Shown one piece after another: positions 44,084 to 53,042 of a DNA stretch of 53,349 nucleotides (its first letter is position 1; each line of letters begins with the position of its first letter). The stretch covers positions 1-53,349 of the forward strand of contig NZ_JACAOA010000015.1 in NCBI RefSeq assembly GCF_014049385.1, given 5' to 3'. This DNA comes from Ruoffia halotolerans (GTDB lineage: Bacteria > Bacillota > Bacilli > Lactobacillales > Aerococcaceae). Below the pieces are notes generated by a model. It saw only the letters and a program-made list of their open reading frames with translations. It had not been told where the DNA came from and ran no database searches. The translations under genes and the position numbers were made by a program.

Positions 44084-45868
44084 TTATACTTTTCCTTGCA
44101 AAGATTGCAGGCGGTACATATCGTAATATGTTCCTTCTAATTTAATCAGTTCATCATGATGACCTTGTTCGATAACACGGCCTTTGTGCAGAACGTAGAT
44201 TTTGTCAGCATCTTTGATTGTTGAAAGTCGGTGGGCAATGACAATTAATGTCGCTTGCTCTCGAATCTTTTCAAGACTTTGTTGTATATACTGATCCGTC
44301 TCCGTATCAATATTGGCCGTAGCTTCGTCTAAGATTAAAATTCGCGGATTTCGAATAATCGTACGTGCAATATTAATTAACTGCTTCTGACCAGCTGATA
44401 GTGAAGTTCCCCCCTCACTGATGTGAGAACGATAACCATCTTCCATTGATTTAATAAAGTGATCTGCTCCAGTAAATTCTGCAGCTTCTCTCACTTCTTC
44501 ATCTGAATAGTTTCCATGTAAACGAATATTGTCATAGAAATTACCATAGAACATGAACGCATCTTGTTGGACTAAGCCGATTTGAGAGCGAATACTTCGT
44601 TTGGTGTAACCACGAATATCTTCTTTATCAACGGAAATTAATCCTTGTTGGTATTCGTAGAATCGCATTAACAGATTAATGATTGTACTCTTTCCAGATC
44701 CGGTATGACCAACAATCGCAATCATTTCTCCCGGAGACACTTCTAAATCGATATCTTTCAATACATCATTTTTACCATCATACGAGAAATACAAATCATC
44801 AATGTTAATCTGACCATCAATCAATGAATCCACTGCATTCGCATTTGGTTGAGGTTCTGTATTCTCATTTGCTAGTAAAGCCATCCCGCGAGAGGCTGAA
44901 ACTAGCCCATCTTGGTAAATACTCAAGCTGTCTAACATCCCTCCAATTGGATGGAAGAATGACTTAGAATAAGACGTAAAAGCGTAAATAATCCCAATAT
45001 CAACGACTGAACCCGAAAGTAATTGCGCAGCAAAGATCCAGATGACAATGACCAACACAATTTGTTCAATAAGGTTAATGGCAGGCATTAATAGCACAGC
45101 ATTCATCTTGAACATATTAGTTCTAGCCACTAAGTATTCCTGGTTTACTTCATCGAATTCTTCTTTCATTCGCTGTGTCTGATTGAATTGTTGAATGAGC
45201 CACATCCCCATTGTTGACTCACTTAAGCGCGCATTCACCTTACTTAACGCTTGGCGCATACGACGGTAGATGACAGTACTAATCTTTTGGTAGACGTATA
45301 TCAAGATGACTATGACGGGGATAAAGGCCATGAAGACCCAAGACATCGATACACTAAGTGAAAACATCGCTACCGCAATCATCGTTGCATTAATAAAACC
45401 ATCGAAAAATGTTAAAAACACATTCCAAAATTCTTTAATTGTCTCGGTATCATTCGTCACACGTGAGACAACTTCACCATTAGGTGTTTTGTTAAAGTAA
45501 TCTAAACTTAATTTCCCTAATTTGTGGTACAAATTATTTCGCATATTCGCTACCGTATGCTCGGATGCTAATTTAAAAGTGTAATCTTTAACGTAGACAA
45601 TGACCATTCTTAAAAGTAATAAAACAAGGTACGTTCCAGCTACTTGTAAAGTAATTTGGATTGTTGCTGAACTTGTTGATAAGTACTCATCAATATATTG
45701 TTGAATAATAATAGGTAAGTAAGCTGATAAAGCAGAAGCAATAACCATCATAACAATAGATAAGATAAACCATTTAGTTTCAGATTTCGCAAATGAGAAT
45801 AAATAACGTAATATGTTCCATTGCTCTTTTAGTGAGAAGCTTGTTTTTCTTTGTTTCGTATTACTCAT
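44084..45868 (-). CDS. Heterodimeric ABC exporter, catalytically canonical half (LmrD/BmrD-like)
   Basis: Half-transporter of 594 residues with six membrane helices and a nucleotide-binding domain: Walker A GHTGSGKST, signature LSAGQKQ and Walker B ILILDEATANID with the canonical catalytic Glu, then the H-loop in VIAHRLS. I chose the ATG at 45868 with GGGGAAG upstream; it overlaps the end of the preceding ABC gene by 8 bases. The two genes form one exporter of the TM287/288-LmrCD-BmrCD class. Substrates of such pumps are drugs, lipids or peptides; none is indicated here. Confidence 0.93.
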   Translation of the reverse strand: MSNTKQRKTSFSLKEQWNILRYLFSFAKSETKWFILSIVMMVIASALSAYLPIIIQQYIDEYLSTSSATIQITLQVAGTYLVLLLLRMVIVYVKDYTFKLASEHTVANMRNNLYHKLGKLSLDYFNKTPNGEVVSRVTNDTETIKEFWNVFLTFFDGFINATMIAVAMFSLSVSMSWVFMAFIPVIVILIYVYQKISTVIYRRMRQALSKVNARLSESTMGMWLIQQFNQTQRMKEEFDEVNQEYLVARTNMFKMNAVLLMPAINLIEQIVLVIVIWIFAAQLLSGSVVDIGIIYAFTSYSKSFFHPIGGMLDSLSIYQDGLVSASRGMALLANENTEPQPNANAVDSLIDGQINIDDLYFSYDGKNDVLKDIDLEVSPGEMIAIVGHTGSGKSTIINLLMRFYEYQQGLISVDKEDIRGYTKRSIRSQIGLVQQDAFMFYGNFYDNIRLHGNYSDEEVREAAEFTGADHFIKSMEDGYRSHISEGGTSLSAGQKQLINIARTIIRNPRILILDEATANIDTETDQYIQQSLEKIREQATLIVIAHRLSTIKDADKIYVLHKGRVIEQGHHDELIKLEGTYYDMYRLQSLQGKV

Positions 45869-47624
45869 TGTCTTCCCCACTTTCTGAGATTTTCTGATCT
45901 AATTGTTGTTGACGGAACATATTGTCATACCAACCTTCTAACGAGATTAACTGCTCATGAGTTCCTCGTTCGCTAATATGCCCATTATCTAAGACTAGGA
46001 TCTCATCTGCACGCATAATTGAACTTAATCGATGAGTCGCTATGATTGTGATCCCTTTTTGACGGAATTCACGTAAGTTCGTTAATATCCTTTGTTCTGT
46101 CTTAGCATCCACTGCGGAAAGCGCATCATCCATAATTAATATTTCTGGATTCATCGCTAATGTTCGAGCGATTGAAATCCGTTGCTTCTGCCCACCAGAT
46201 AAACTCACACCGCGTTCTCCAACCAAGGTATCGTAACCATCTGAGAAAGTTAGGATGTCTTCATGAACATCTGCAACCTTTGCATAATATTCAACTTCTT
46301 CTTGTGTCATATTTGGACGACCGAAGCGAATGTTCTCTCGGACTGTCGTTGAGAAAAGTAAGTTGTTCTGTGAAATATAACCAACTCGGTCATTTAATTC
46401 TGTCATATCAATCTTATTCAGTGGTGTGTTATCAATAAGGATTTCTCCAGATTCAACATCAAAATTTCGCACTAATAAGTTAAACAAGGAACTCTTTCCA
46501 GACCCTGTTCGGCCAACAATGCCTAAAGTATCCCCTTCTTCCAGTTTAAAGTGAATATCACTTAAAATTTCTGCATCTGAATCTGGATAACTAAAGGTAT
46601 TAATATTTACTTTTAAATCATTATATTCTAAGTTTTTAACAGGATTGGGATCATTGACGACACTTGCTTTTTCAGATAGCAAATCAGTTACTCGATCATA
46701 ACTTGCATTCCCGCGCTCCATTGTATTCACTAATCTTCCGACAGCTAATAATGGCCAAGTCATGTTTCCTAAATAACTTAAGTAAGCAATTAAGTCTCCT
46801 AAAGTAATACGACCATTTTGGATAAAGTATGTCCCAAAAAAGATCGTTAATACATAAGTTAAACCTGTGATCACATCGATGACAGGCGTATAAGCCGAAT
46901 CAATTCGGAATACTTTCTTGTTCTTTTCAACGACATTGTCCGTTTCTTTAACAAAGTCTAGGTAATCCTCTTCCTCTTCACCGAAAGCTTTAATCACTTT
47001 CATTCCGGAGACACTCTCTTGTACGTGATCATTCATATCAGAGAATGCTTTTAATGACCCTCTAAAATACTTATTAATTAATTTCCCTAAATATTGGGCA
47101 ACAAAAATCAATAACGGGAAAGGTAAAATAGTAAACAAGGTCAATTGCCAGTCAATAATAAAAATCATTGAAAACAAAGTCACGACAGTGATTGATAAGG
47201 AATCAGTTAAAGTAATAATTCCCCCACCAGCAACAAAGCGTAAAGCAGCTAAGTCATTCGTCGCATGTGCCATTAAATCACCTGTACGGTGTTGCCCGTA
47301 AAACTTCTGATCCATCTTAGTAAAATGATCAAACAAACGGTTACGCATAATCGCTTCTAACAATGTTGAATTCCCAAACAAATTACTGCGCCACATGTAC
47401 CGTAAACCATACATCACTATACCAATTGCAAGTAATAGCCCAGTTTGTTGTGTTAAACTTGTCCAAGTAATACTTCCACGTGCCATCTCATCAACTAAAT
47501 TCCCTATAATTAATGGAATTGCCGCTGATAATAATGCACAGGCAATTAACCCACCAATGGCAAGTGTATAAGTCTTCCATCTTAGTTTGAAAAACCATCC
47601 TAACTTTCTAAATATCTGAAACAT
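45861..47624 (-). CDS. Heterodimeric ABC exporter, degenerate-site half (LmrC/BmrC-like)
   Basis: Half-transporter of 587 residues with six membrane helices. Walker A is GRTGSGKSS, the signature is LSGGQKQ and Walker B reads ILIMDDALSAVD: Asp replaces the catalytic Glu, the hallmark of the degenerate nucleotide site. The partner gene has the canonical Glu but an LSAGQ signature, so each composite site has one atypical element, exactly as in asymmetric exporters. It is the upstream gene of the pair, with an 8-base overlap. The 220 bases upstream hold no clear regulator or leader peptide. Confidence 0.93.
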   Translation of the reverse strand: MFQIFRKLGWFFKLRWKTYTLAIGGLIACALLSAAIPLIIGNLVDEMARGSITWTSLTQQTGLLLAIGIVMYGLRYMWRSNLFGNSTLLEAIMRNRLFDHFTKMDQKFYGQHRTGDLMAHATNDLAALRFVAGGGIITLTDSLSITVVTLFSMIFIIDWQLTLFTILPFPLLIFVAQYLGKLINKYFRGSLKAFSDMNDHVQESVSGMKVIKAFGEEEEDYLDFVKETDNVVEKNKKVFRIDSAYTPVIDVITGLTYVLTIFFGTYFIQNGRITLGDLIAYLSYLGNMTWPLLAVGRLVNTMERGNASYDRVTDLLSEKASVVNDPNPVKNLEYNDLKVNINTFSYPDSDAEILSDIHFKLEEGDTLGIVGRTGSGKSSLFNLLVRNFDVESGEILIDNTPLNKIDMTELNDRVGYISQNNLLFSTTVRENIRFGRPNMTQEEVEYYAKVADVHEDILTFSDGYDTLVGERGVSLSGGQKQRISIARTLAMNPEILIMDDALSAVDAKTEQRILTNLREFRQKGITIIATHRLSSIMRADEILVLDNGHISERGTHEQLISLEGWYDNMFRQQQLDQKISESGEDNE

Positions 47625-47847
47625 ATTATCCTCATCTCATCTATATTTTCTATTATTTCTAATAAGTTCATCCCTTATAATAGCGATTGTTATCAACGAA
47701 TGTCAACTGTCTTCCTATATTTTTTGAGTGTTTTTTATACTGTTCAATATATGATTAATTTTATTATTTTAATTTTAAAATACTCTTCCAATACTTCCGT
47801 ATATAATTTTTGATATAATGAATTAAAACAATCATTTGGAGGACATC

Positions 47848-48750
47848 ATGAAATCTATCGTAAAAAAAGCGCTCGGCCTTGGAAGTATTATTGTTCCAAT
47901 TTGGTATGCCATCTACGCATGGCCACAATCTGATGAGTCGATGCCATTCTTTGAGAAGAAGAAAACGAGAACGTATAACATTGCCCATAGAGGGGGCGCA
48001 GCTTTAGCTCCTGAAGAAACCTTGGAAGCTTTCGCTAAATCAGAAGAAGCCGGAGCTGATATGTTCGAATATGATGTCCATATCACAAAAGATGGTCATT
48101 TAATCGCGAGTCATGATGCAACTGTAGATCGGATTACAACAGGCACAGGCTATATAAATGACTTAACCCTAACAGAAATTAAAGCGTTAGATGCTGGTGA
48201 AAAATTTGTTGATGTAAACGGCGAATCCCCCTATAAAGGACAAGGCGTTCAATTAGCGACAGTCGAAGAAATCTTTCTACTCTTCCCGCATAAAAGAGCA
48301 GTTATAGAATTAAAAGACACAAATAGACCTGAACTCTATGAAGCAATGAATCAGGAAATATGGCGTCTTATTCAACAATATAATATGGAAGATAAAGTGA
48401 TTATTGCAAGCTTTGATCATAAAATTAATCAACGCTTTAAAGAAATCTCTAACGGGCAAGTCGCCATTGGTGCGGGTGAAAGTGAAGCAACCTCTTATTT
48501 AACAAAGATGATTTTAAGACTGAATGGGATTGCACATACAGATTCTCAAGCTTTCCAACTACCAACAAATCAACATGGGTTAGATTTGACGCAGAAGAAT
48601 ATCATTAACGGTTCACGTCAACGCGGAATAGATGTTTATTACTGGACGATTAACGATGAAGAAACTATGCGTGATTTGATCGCTAAAGGTGTTGATGGGA
48701 TTATGACAGATAATCCTGAGTTGTTGGAGAAAGTGTTGAATGAGGGATAA
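47848..48750 (+). CDS. Membrane-anchored glycerophosphodiester phosphodiesterase
   Basis: Hydrolyses glycerophosphodiesters to glycerol-3-phosphate and an alcohol. The 300-residue protein has a basic N-terminus and one hydrophobic segment at about 8-25, then the TIM-barrel GDPD domain: NIAHRGGAALAPEET (His and Arg of the active site), EYDVHITKDGHLIASHDATVDR (metal and catalytic residues) and AVIELKD. The end has YYWTINDEETMRDLIAKGVDGIMTDNPE, typical of the family. The ATG at 47848 follows GGAGG by five bases; the longer frame begins at a TTG overlapping that site. Single gene with a terminator. Confidence 0.93.
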   Translation: MKSIVKKALGLGSIIVPIWYAIYAWPQSDESMPFFEKKKTRTYNIAHRGGAALAPEETLEAFAKSEEAGADMFEYDVHITKDGHLIASHDATVDRITTGTGYINDLTLTEIKALDAGEKFVDVNGESPYKGQGVQLATVEEIFLLFPHKRAVIELKDTNRPELYEAMNQEIWRLIQQYNMEDKVIIASFDHKINQRFKEISNGQVAIGAGESEATSYLTKMILRLNGIAHTDSQAFQLPTNQHGLDLTQKNIINGSRQRGIDVYYWTINDEETMRDLIAKGVDGIMTDNPELLEKVLNEG

Positions 48751-48763
48751 TTCACAAGAAATA

Positions 48764-48800
48764 AGGCTGGATGACAAATTTCATGTCGTCCAGCCTATTT
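48764..48800 (+). terminator. Terminator of the GDPD gene
   Basis: AGGCTGGATGAC (48764-48775) / GTCGTCCAGCCT (48785-48796) with one G-U pair, then ATTTTG. Confidence 0.82.
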
Positions 48801-49065
48801 TGTTTAGTCCTAGCGTAACAGCAAGAACAAAAATACTATTCAAATATTTGATTTTAGATAATTTATCCAGTTAATTGAAAATGTAAATAATCTCAATTCA
48901 AACACAGTATATTGTGCACATTTAACTTTGCCACCACAATATGTAGTTGTTTTTATTATTTTTTTCTATATACTATTATATGACGATAATTCTCTTTGCT
49001 AAATCTAAAAGCCGTTACGGGTCCAAAATGGCCAAGTAGTGAATAATTATTAGTCTCCAATAATT
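48801..49065. other. Intergenic stretch with no recognised gene
   Basis: AT-rich DNA between the GDPD terminator and the small basic protein gene. I see no reading frame with a ribosome binding site. TATACTATTATATGA around 48970 could contain the -10 box of the small-protein gene, and short palindromes (AATAATTATT, CCAATAATTGG) sit just before its ribosome binding site. Nothing else can be supported. Confidence 0.4.
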
Positions 49066-49077
49066 GGAGGTGAGAAT

Positions 49078-49206
49078 ATGGCTAAAAAGTGCAATCCTAG
49101 CTCAAAAGTTCGAAAGGCTGGCAAAACGTTGTCGACAAGTAAATCATCGGCTAAAAAGTCTGCTGCCGGGAAAACTCTAGTTAAGCATAAACACAGAAGT
49201 CATTAA
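49078..49206 (+). CDS. Small lysine/serine-rich basic protein (42 residues)
   Basis: A 42-residue protein beginning MAKKCNPSSKVRKAGKTL and ending VKHKHRSH. About a third of the residues are Lys, Arg or His, with two near-repeats (KAGKTLSTSKSSAKK and SAAGKTLVKHK). GGAGG lies seven bases before the ATG and a strong terminator 9 bases after the stop, which makes it a well-formed single gene. The composition suggests nucleic-acid binding (histone-tail-like), but I do not recognise a family with certainty. The only Cys is at residue 5. It lies at the left border of the decayed mobile region and may belong to it. Confidence 0.72.
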   Translation: MAKKCNPSSKVRKAGKTLSTSKSSAKKSAAGKTLVKHKHRSH

Positions 49207-49214
49207 ACGTCACT

Positions 49215-49242
49215 AAGCAAGTGTTTACTCACTTGCTTTTTA
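49215..49242 (+). terminator. Terminator of the small basic protein gene
   Basis: AAGCAAGTG (49215-49223) / CACTTGCTT (49230-49238) followed by TTTTA. Confidence 0.88.
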
Positions 49243-49380
49243 TTTATTCACACTAAATATTTAAGTTTCCAAATTTTTCTTCTTAGTTTAATAAAATTAA
49301 ATTCATTTAATGAAAAATTAGATGTTCCATAAGCATCTTCATTCGTTTTATCAACTTTTCAAAACCTCCTTGTTTAACTC

Positions 49381-49899
49381 CTAGATAAAATGATCAGCTA
49401 GTTTATCGTAAATAACTTTATCAAGCAATGACTTATCTTCTTTTGTTTCCCAAGTTTCAGTTATATGTCCGATAAAATCATTTGAATTAAATAACGTATT
49501 TATGTATTAAACAATCTAGTCTTTCGGATTCAAATTCATCGGTTCTTTGATTTCTTTATTCTCAATTCAAGCATCGTCTTTGATGCTCAGTTCATCAGAT
49601 ATAGTTGAGTTCCAATCTAGTGCGCCAGTATCGCGACGTTCTGAACGAGACTGCCAACCATTATTTTTTTGCCTTCTGTGTGATCGTCTCTCCTGTAATA
49701 CCTTCATCCTGGAAGGTATCCCACTTGTTATATACTTCTTCTGGATGATAACGTTGGGAATCTCTTGGCTCCAAGTATCCCAATTGCTTACAGTGTACCC
49801 TTCGGCTTTCAAAGCCATTCCAACTTCTATCCATTCAGTGTAGCTAGTAGCTCCTAGTTCTATGTAATCTAATAGTTCTAATAAATTAAACTGTGACAA
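49381..49899 (-). pseudogene. Phage/plasmid-type primase fragment (PriCT-2-like), frameshifted
   Basis: The frame starts at a TTG (AGGAGA upstream) and reads LLELLDYIELGATSYTEW, then GMALKAEGYTVSNWDTWSQ, the opening of a PriCT-2 domain of phage and satellite primases. It then shifts to another frame (RDSQRYHPEEVYNKWDTFQDE..GITGETITQKAK) and returns to the first at a run of seven A (NGWQSRSERRD). Further on, stops interrupt the first frame, but a recognisable tail continues (YINTLFNSNDFIGHITETW) to 49381. At least two frameshifts and several nonsense codons mark it as dead. The helicase part of the protein is missing. Confidence 0.78.
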
Positions 49900-49958
49900 T
49901 GTATCTCCTAATTTCTTTTTTTTATATGGTATGATTAAAATAAAAAAGGAGTTTTAAA

Positions 49959-50690
49959 ATGCACGAATTATTCCCTCGTTATTATATGAATTCAGATAAT
50001 AACATCGAATTTATGGGAGCCACTGAAGCCTTTACTTGTTATCATTGTGGTGGCTTCGCTTCTCATAACTGGACATGGTCCCTGAAACACGATACTTTCC
50101 CCACTCCTAATTCATTATTTGATGAGGATGTAGTTATTTCTGCAACGTGTGCCGCTTGTAAACACACTTCGATTTGACTCAAAAACTTAACTCCTTACAT
50201 AGACGCATATGAACATTTAAATCATGAAACGCTTCTTTATCCTTTTGTTACGCCAAATGTTGATTCACCTAATTCTGATTTACCAACTGAGATAATTAAA
50301 ATATACAATGAAGCATCAAAAGTATTACCTGATTCTCCAAGAGCATCAGCTGCATTATCAAGATTAGCTATTCAACATCTTGTAGATTTTCTACTTCCAA
50401 ATGAAAAAGGTGACCTAAACAACAAAATTGGCATTTTAGTAAGAACTGGATTATCTCCAATGATTCAACAAGCATTAGATACTGTAAGGGTCATTGGAAA
50501 TAATGCAGTCCACCCCGGTATAATAGAGATTGAAGACAACTATGACTTAGCAAAAAACCTTTTAGATTTAATAAATGTTATTGCAAACCAACTCATAACT
50601 CTTCCCAAACAAATCGATGAATTGTATTCAACTTTGCCCGATAATTCATTAAAAGGAATTGAAAATAGAGATAATAAAAATCAGAAATAA
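49959..50690 (+). pseudogene. DUF4145-domain protein interrupted by one in-frame TGA
   Basis: One frame of 244 codons is open throughout except for TGA at 50175-50177. It starts MHELFPRYYMNSDN with AAGGAG upstream. The N-terminal part has a zinc-ribbon look (CYHCGG and CAACKH), and the C-terminal half (DFLLPNEKGDLNNKIGILV..VRVIGNNAVHPG..LPKQIDELY) is a clear DUF4145 domain. The stop falls in HTSI-stop-LKN, where Trp (TGG) is common in this family, so one G-to-A change explains it. DUF4145 proteins occur in defence islands and mobile elements; the function is unclear. It is scored as a nonsense pseudogene. Confidence 0.85.
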
Positions 50691-50868
50691 TCTTTTCTGC
50701 CAGCAATATGCTGTCCTTACCCCAATACTTATTTACTATTCTAACCGGGCTATCCTCAATCCCATCGCTACGAGTTACCTAGATATGAATTACTTCTATC
50801 AATTCTGCGTTTAATATTCGATATGCTAGATTAAAACTTAGAGATGTTGCCTGACTATTTTTCAAATA

Positions 50869-51118
50869 CGCGAATTTTTCCACTCACAAATCATCTATCT
50901 CATACAATTTTAAAAAGGTAGCTGATTTTACATGTACTAAAGAAATTAGGTTACTTAACTTAAGGCATTCACACGCATCGCAATTAATCGAATTAGGTTT
51001 TAGCCCGTGCTAATTCTGGAGCGGTTAGGACATGAAGATGTTGAATGAAACAACACTTAATACTTACAACCATTTATACCCCAATAAATAAGAAGAGGTA
51101 TCAAAACATCTAGAATAG
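50869..51118 (+). pseudogene. Tyrosine recombinase (phage integrase) C-terminal remnant
   Basis: Three frames in succession give the C-terminal catalytic part of a phage integrase: EIRLLNLRHSHASQLIELGFSP (with the Arg-His pair), then VLILERLGHEDVE, then TTLNTYNHLYPNK with the nucleophilic Tyr, and EEVSKHLE after a TAA in place of a sense codon. The upstream part from about 50869 (YNFKKVADFTCTK) continues in the first frame. Two frameshifts and one nonsense codon, and no N-terminal domain, mean it is inactive. A terminator follows. It marks the integration module of a former mobile element. Confidence 0.85.
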
Positions 51119-51151
51119 TTAAGCCCAAATTAAGCCCACAAGAACAAAAAG

Positions 51152-51193
51152 AACCGAACAAACCTTTATAATACAAGGCTTGTTCGGTTTTTA
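51152..51193 (+). terminator. Terminator downstream of the integrase remnant
   Basis: AACCGAACAA (51152-51161) / TTGTTCGGTT (51180-51189), with an inner CTT/AAG pairing, followed by TTT. This was probably the integrase gene terminator and is better preserved than the gene. Confidence 0.82.
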
Positions 51194-51199
51194 GTTTTA

Positions 51200-51362
51200 T
51201 TCCCACTCAATAGATCATATCGATTTATATTGGATATAGTTAATTTTAATCTTTATTATTAGGTGTTTTATTCATATTATATATACAATTCTGTTTTATC
51301 AAAACTTTTTGGGTCAAAATTGGGTCACCAGATTTAACCAATAATCTTTGATTAATTTGAAT
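51200..51362. other. AT-rich non-coding stretch next to the integrase remnant
   Basis: No gene is seen. A direct repeat TGGGTCAAAAT-TGGGTCA is at about 51310-51330, and AAGCCCA is repeated at 51121-51138. Either could be part of an old recombination region, but no matching second copy was found in the window, so no attachment site is claimed. Confidence 0.3.
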
Positions 51363-51518
51363 TTAAATTTTTCTCGTTAAGTACACCATATCAATTAACT
51401 GAATACCCTCTTCAAAAGTTGGATGATTAAATAAATTAACCTTACTATTCCGAAAATCATATCTACTAATAAGATGAATTTTACCAAGTAGTTCGCAGTT
51501 ACCTTTATAGATAATTCA
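51363..51518 (-). pseudogene. Gene fragment of unknown origin, 3' end only
   Basis: An open frame without a start codon or ribosome binding site, bounded upstream by a TGA. It reads GNCELLGKIHLISRYDFRN and then KVNLFNHPTFEEGIQLIDMVYLTRKI before a TAA. The codon pattern and protein-like composition suggest the preserved C-terminus of a lost gene. I do not recognise the family. Confidence 0.4.
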
Positions 51519-51653
51519 GCAAGAGAGACTCACATTTCCACTATTATATGTTTTATTTCTCTTAATTCAATCTGAAATTAACATATTCGATTTACAATAG
51601 ATAATAAGGTGTAAAAATATTACACATATTGATAATAATTCAGGTTGTATATA

Positions 51654-51842
51654 TCATTTTTCTTGTTCGATATAATAATTATTTAATTTTAACAACATTT
51701 CCTTCATTATTTCCGGAGATAAGAGCAATTCTCCTTCTGCAGCAGATTTATCATGTACATAATTAGAAGCTTCGCTCATACAAGAATTTATCGTTTCTAT
51801 TGTTTCTTTATTAAAATAAATTTTGTCTAATCTCTGTGGTTA
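51654..51842 (-). pseudogene. Gene fragment, helical C-terminal tail
   Basis: An open frame reading RLDKIYFNKETIETINSCM and then SEASNYVHDKSAAEGELLL, ending in LNNYYIEQEK before TGA. A stop codon precedes it, and no ribosome binding site is seen. An ATG at 51779 could start a 41-residue peptide, but more likely this is the remaining end of a helical protein. Not recognised. Confidence 0.4.
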
Positions 51843-51922
51843 TTCAAATTAAGATTACATATATTCATCTTTACTTAGGGGGCTCTCACCATGGGTTACA
51901 AATATCATTTCTGGATTAACTT

Positions 51923-52489
51923 TTATTTTGAATAATCTCTAATTTTTAATTCATCTAAATTCGAAACAAACTCTTCAATATCATCAAAGCTATTTATAAA
52001 ACCAATTCTTTCAAAATCTGCATAAGTAAGAAAACCTTCATCTACCATATGCTTGTAAAAAGCTTTAATTCCTTCATAGTACTTATTTATATTTAAGAAT
52101 ATGCAAGGATTATTTGATTGACCAACTCTTGACCAAGAAATGGCTTCTACAATTTCTTCCAAAGTACCAGGACCACCCGGCAAAGCTACACAAAGGTCTG
52201 ACTTTTCTAGCATTATTTGTTTGCGTTCAGACATAGTATCAACTGTAATTAATTCAGATAAACCAATATGAGCTATTTCTCTCTGAATTAGAAAATCAGG
52301 CATGACTCCTATTACTTCCCCACCGGAATCTATAACAGAATCAGCGAGTTTTCCCATTAATCCAACATTTCCACCACCATAAATTAATTCATGATTCTTT
52401 TTACCAATCCATTTCCCAAATTCAATAGCGGCTTCTTCATAAATTTTATTATTGCCAATAGCTGCACCACAATATACTGCAATTTTCAT
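51923..52489 (-). CDS. LOG-family protein (TIGR00730/YvdD type)
   Basis: Predicted nucleoside 5'-monophosphate phosphoribohydrolase of the lonely-guy family, releasing a base from AMP-like nucleotides. The 188 residues have YGGGNVGLMG at 37-46 and PGGPGTLEE at 104-112 (family motif PGGxGTxxE), with SERK before it at 88-91. GGGGGAG precedes the ATG. In Gram-positive bacteria the role is probably nucleotide salvage or detoxification. It is divergent from the MazG-like gene, which also acts on nucleotides; the pairing is suggestive only. Confidence 0.92.
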   Translation of the reverse strand: MKIAVYCGAAIGNNKIYEEAAIEFGKWIGKKNHELIYGGGNVGLMGKLADSVIDSGGEVIGVMPDFLIQREIAHIGLSELITVDTMSERKQIMLEKSDLCVALPGGPGTLEEIVEAISWSRVGQSNNPCIFLNINKYYEGIKAFYKHMVDEGFLTYADFERIGFINSFDDIEEFVSNLDELKIRDYSK

Positions 52490-52561
52490 ATTACTCCCCC
52501 ATGACTTTATATTTTTTATAGTGTATCATAATAAGTATAAAGAATACAAAAGGAGGCAATT

Positions 52562-52882
52562 ATGGACATTCAAGACTATCAAGAATGGGTAACAAATTTC
52601 TATAAAAAGAGAAAGTGGTATGATTATAATCCGTTCATTCGTGTTAATTTTTTGTGTGAAGAAGTTGGAGAAGTAGCTAGAGCCGTTCGAGCGATAGAAA
52701 TTGGAAGAGATAGACCTGATGAGCATCAAAAAGCTTCTTCTTTGTTGATGAATGATTTAGAGGAAGAGATAGGCGATGTATTGGATAGCTTGTTTATTCT
52801 GGCAGATAAATATAATATCAGTCTAGAATCTATTATGTCATCACATAAAGAAAAACTCATTAATCGATATAATAATGAATAA
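52562..52882 (+). CDS. MazG-like nucleotide pyrophosphohydrolase
   Basis: A 106-residue single-domain all-alpha NTP pyrophosphatase that would hydrolyse (d)NTPs or damaged nucleotides to monophosphates. The metal-binding signature is visible as CEEVGEVARAVR (ExxE) near residues 32-43 and LEEEIGDVLDSLF (ExxD) near residues 72-84. The start IQDYQEWV is also typical of MazG-like phage and Firmicute proteins. AGGAGG is upstream of the ATG. It lacks the second MazG domain of the large housekeeping enzyme. Confidence 0.9.
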   Translation: MDIQDYQEWVTNFYKKRKWYDYNPFIRVNFLCEEVGEVARAVRAIEIGRDRPDEHQKASSLLMNDLEEEIGDVLDSLFILADKYNISLESIMSSHKEKLINRYNNE

Positions 52883-52964
52883 CATTTCTAAATTTTTTTG
52901 AACTTGCAAACTTATTCTAATTATTCGACAGTAAACAAATCATAAAAAAAGACACTCTTCAAAA

Positions 52965-53042
52965 TTAAAATTTTCTTGAAATAATTTTCTTCGCGGATTG
53001 GTACTCAAATTTTTCTAAATCTCCGTCCAATAGAAATTTCAT
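52965..53042 (-). other. Short open frame of doubtful status
   Basis: A 25-codon frame (MKFLLDGDLEKFEYQSAKKIISRKF) ends at 52965. It has no ribosome binding site. The composition looks like a protein tail, so it may be the end of a decayed gene. The remainder of 52883-53300 is AT-rich with no frame I can support. Confidence 0.25.

Noticed and set aside
49547-49843. A 98-residue plus-strand frame opposite the primase fragment.
   Set aside because: It is the antisense of the PriCT-2 remnant, whose minus-strand reading gives clear family motifs.
50175-50177. TGA recoded as tryptophan or selenocysteine in the DUF4145 gene.
   Set aside because: Intact genes in the window use TGA as a normal stop, and no SECIS-like hairpin is apparent; a point mutation is the simpler reading.
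51310-51331. TGGGTCAAAAT-TGGGTCA direct repeat as an attachment site of the lost element.
   Set aside because: No second copy at the other border of the decayed region (about 49.2 kb) was seen, so it cannot be called an att site.
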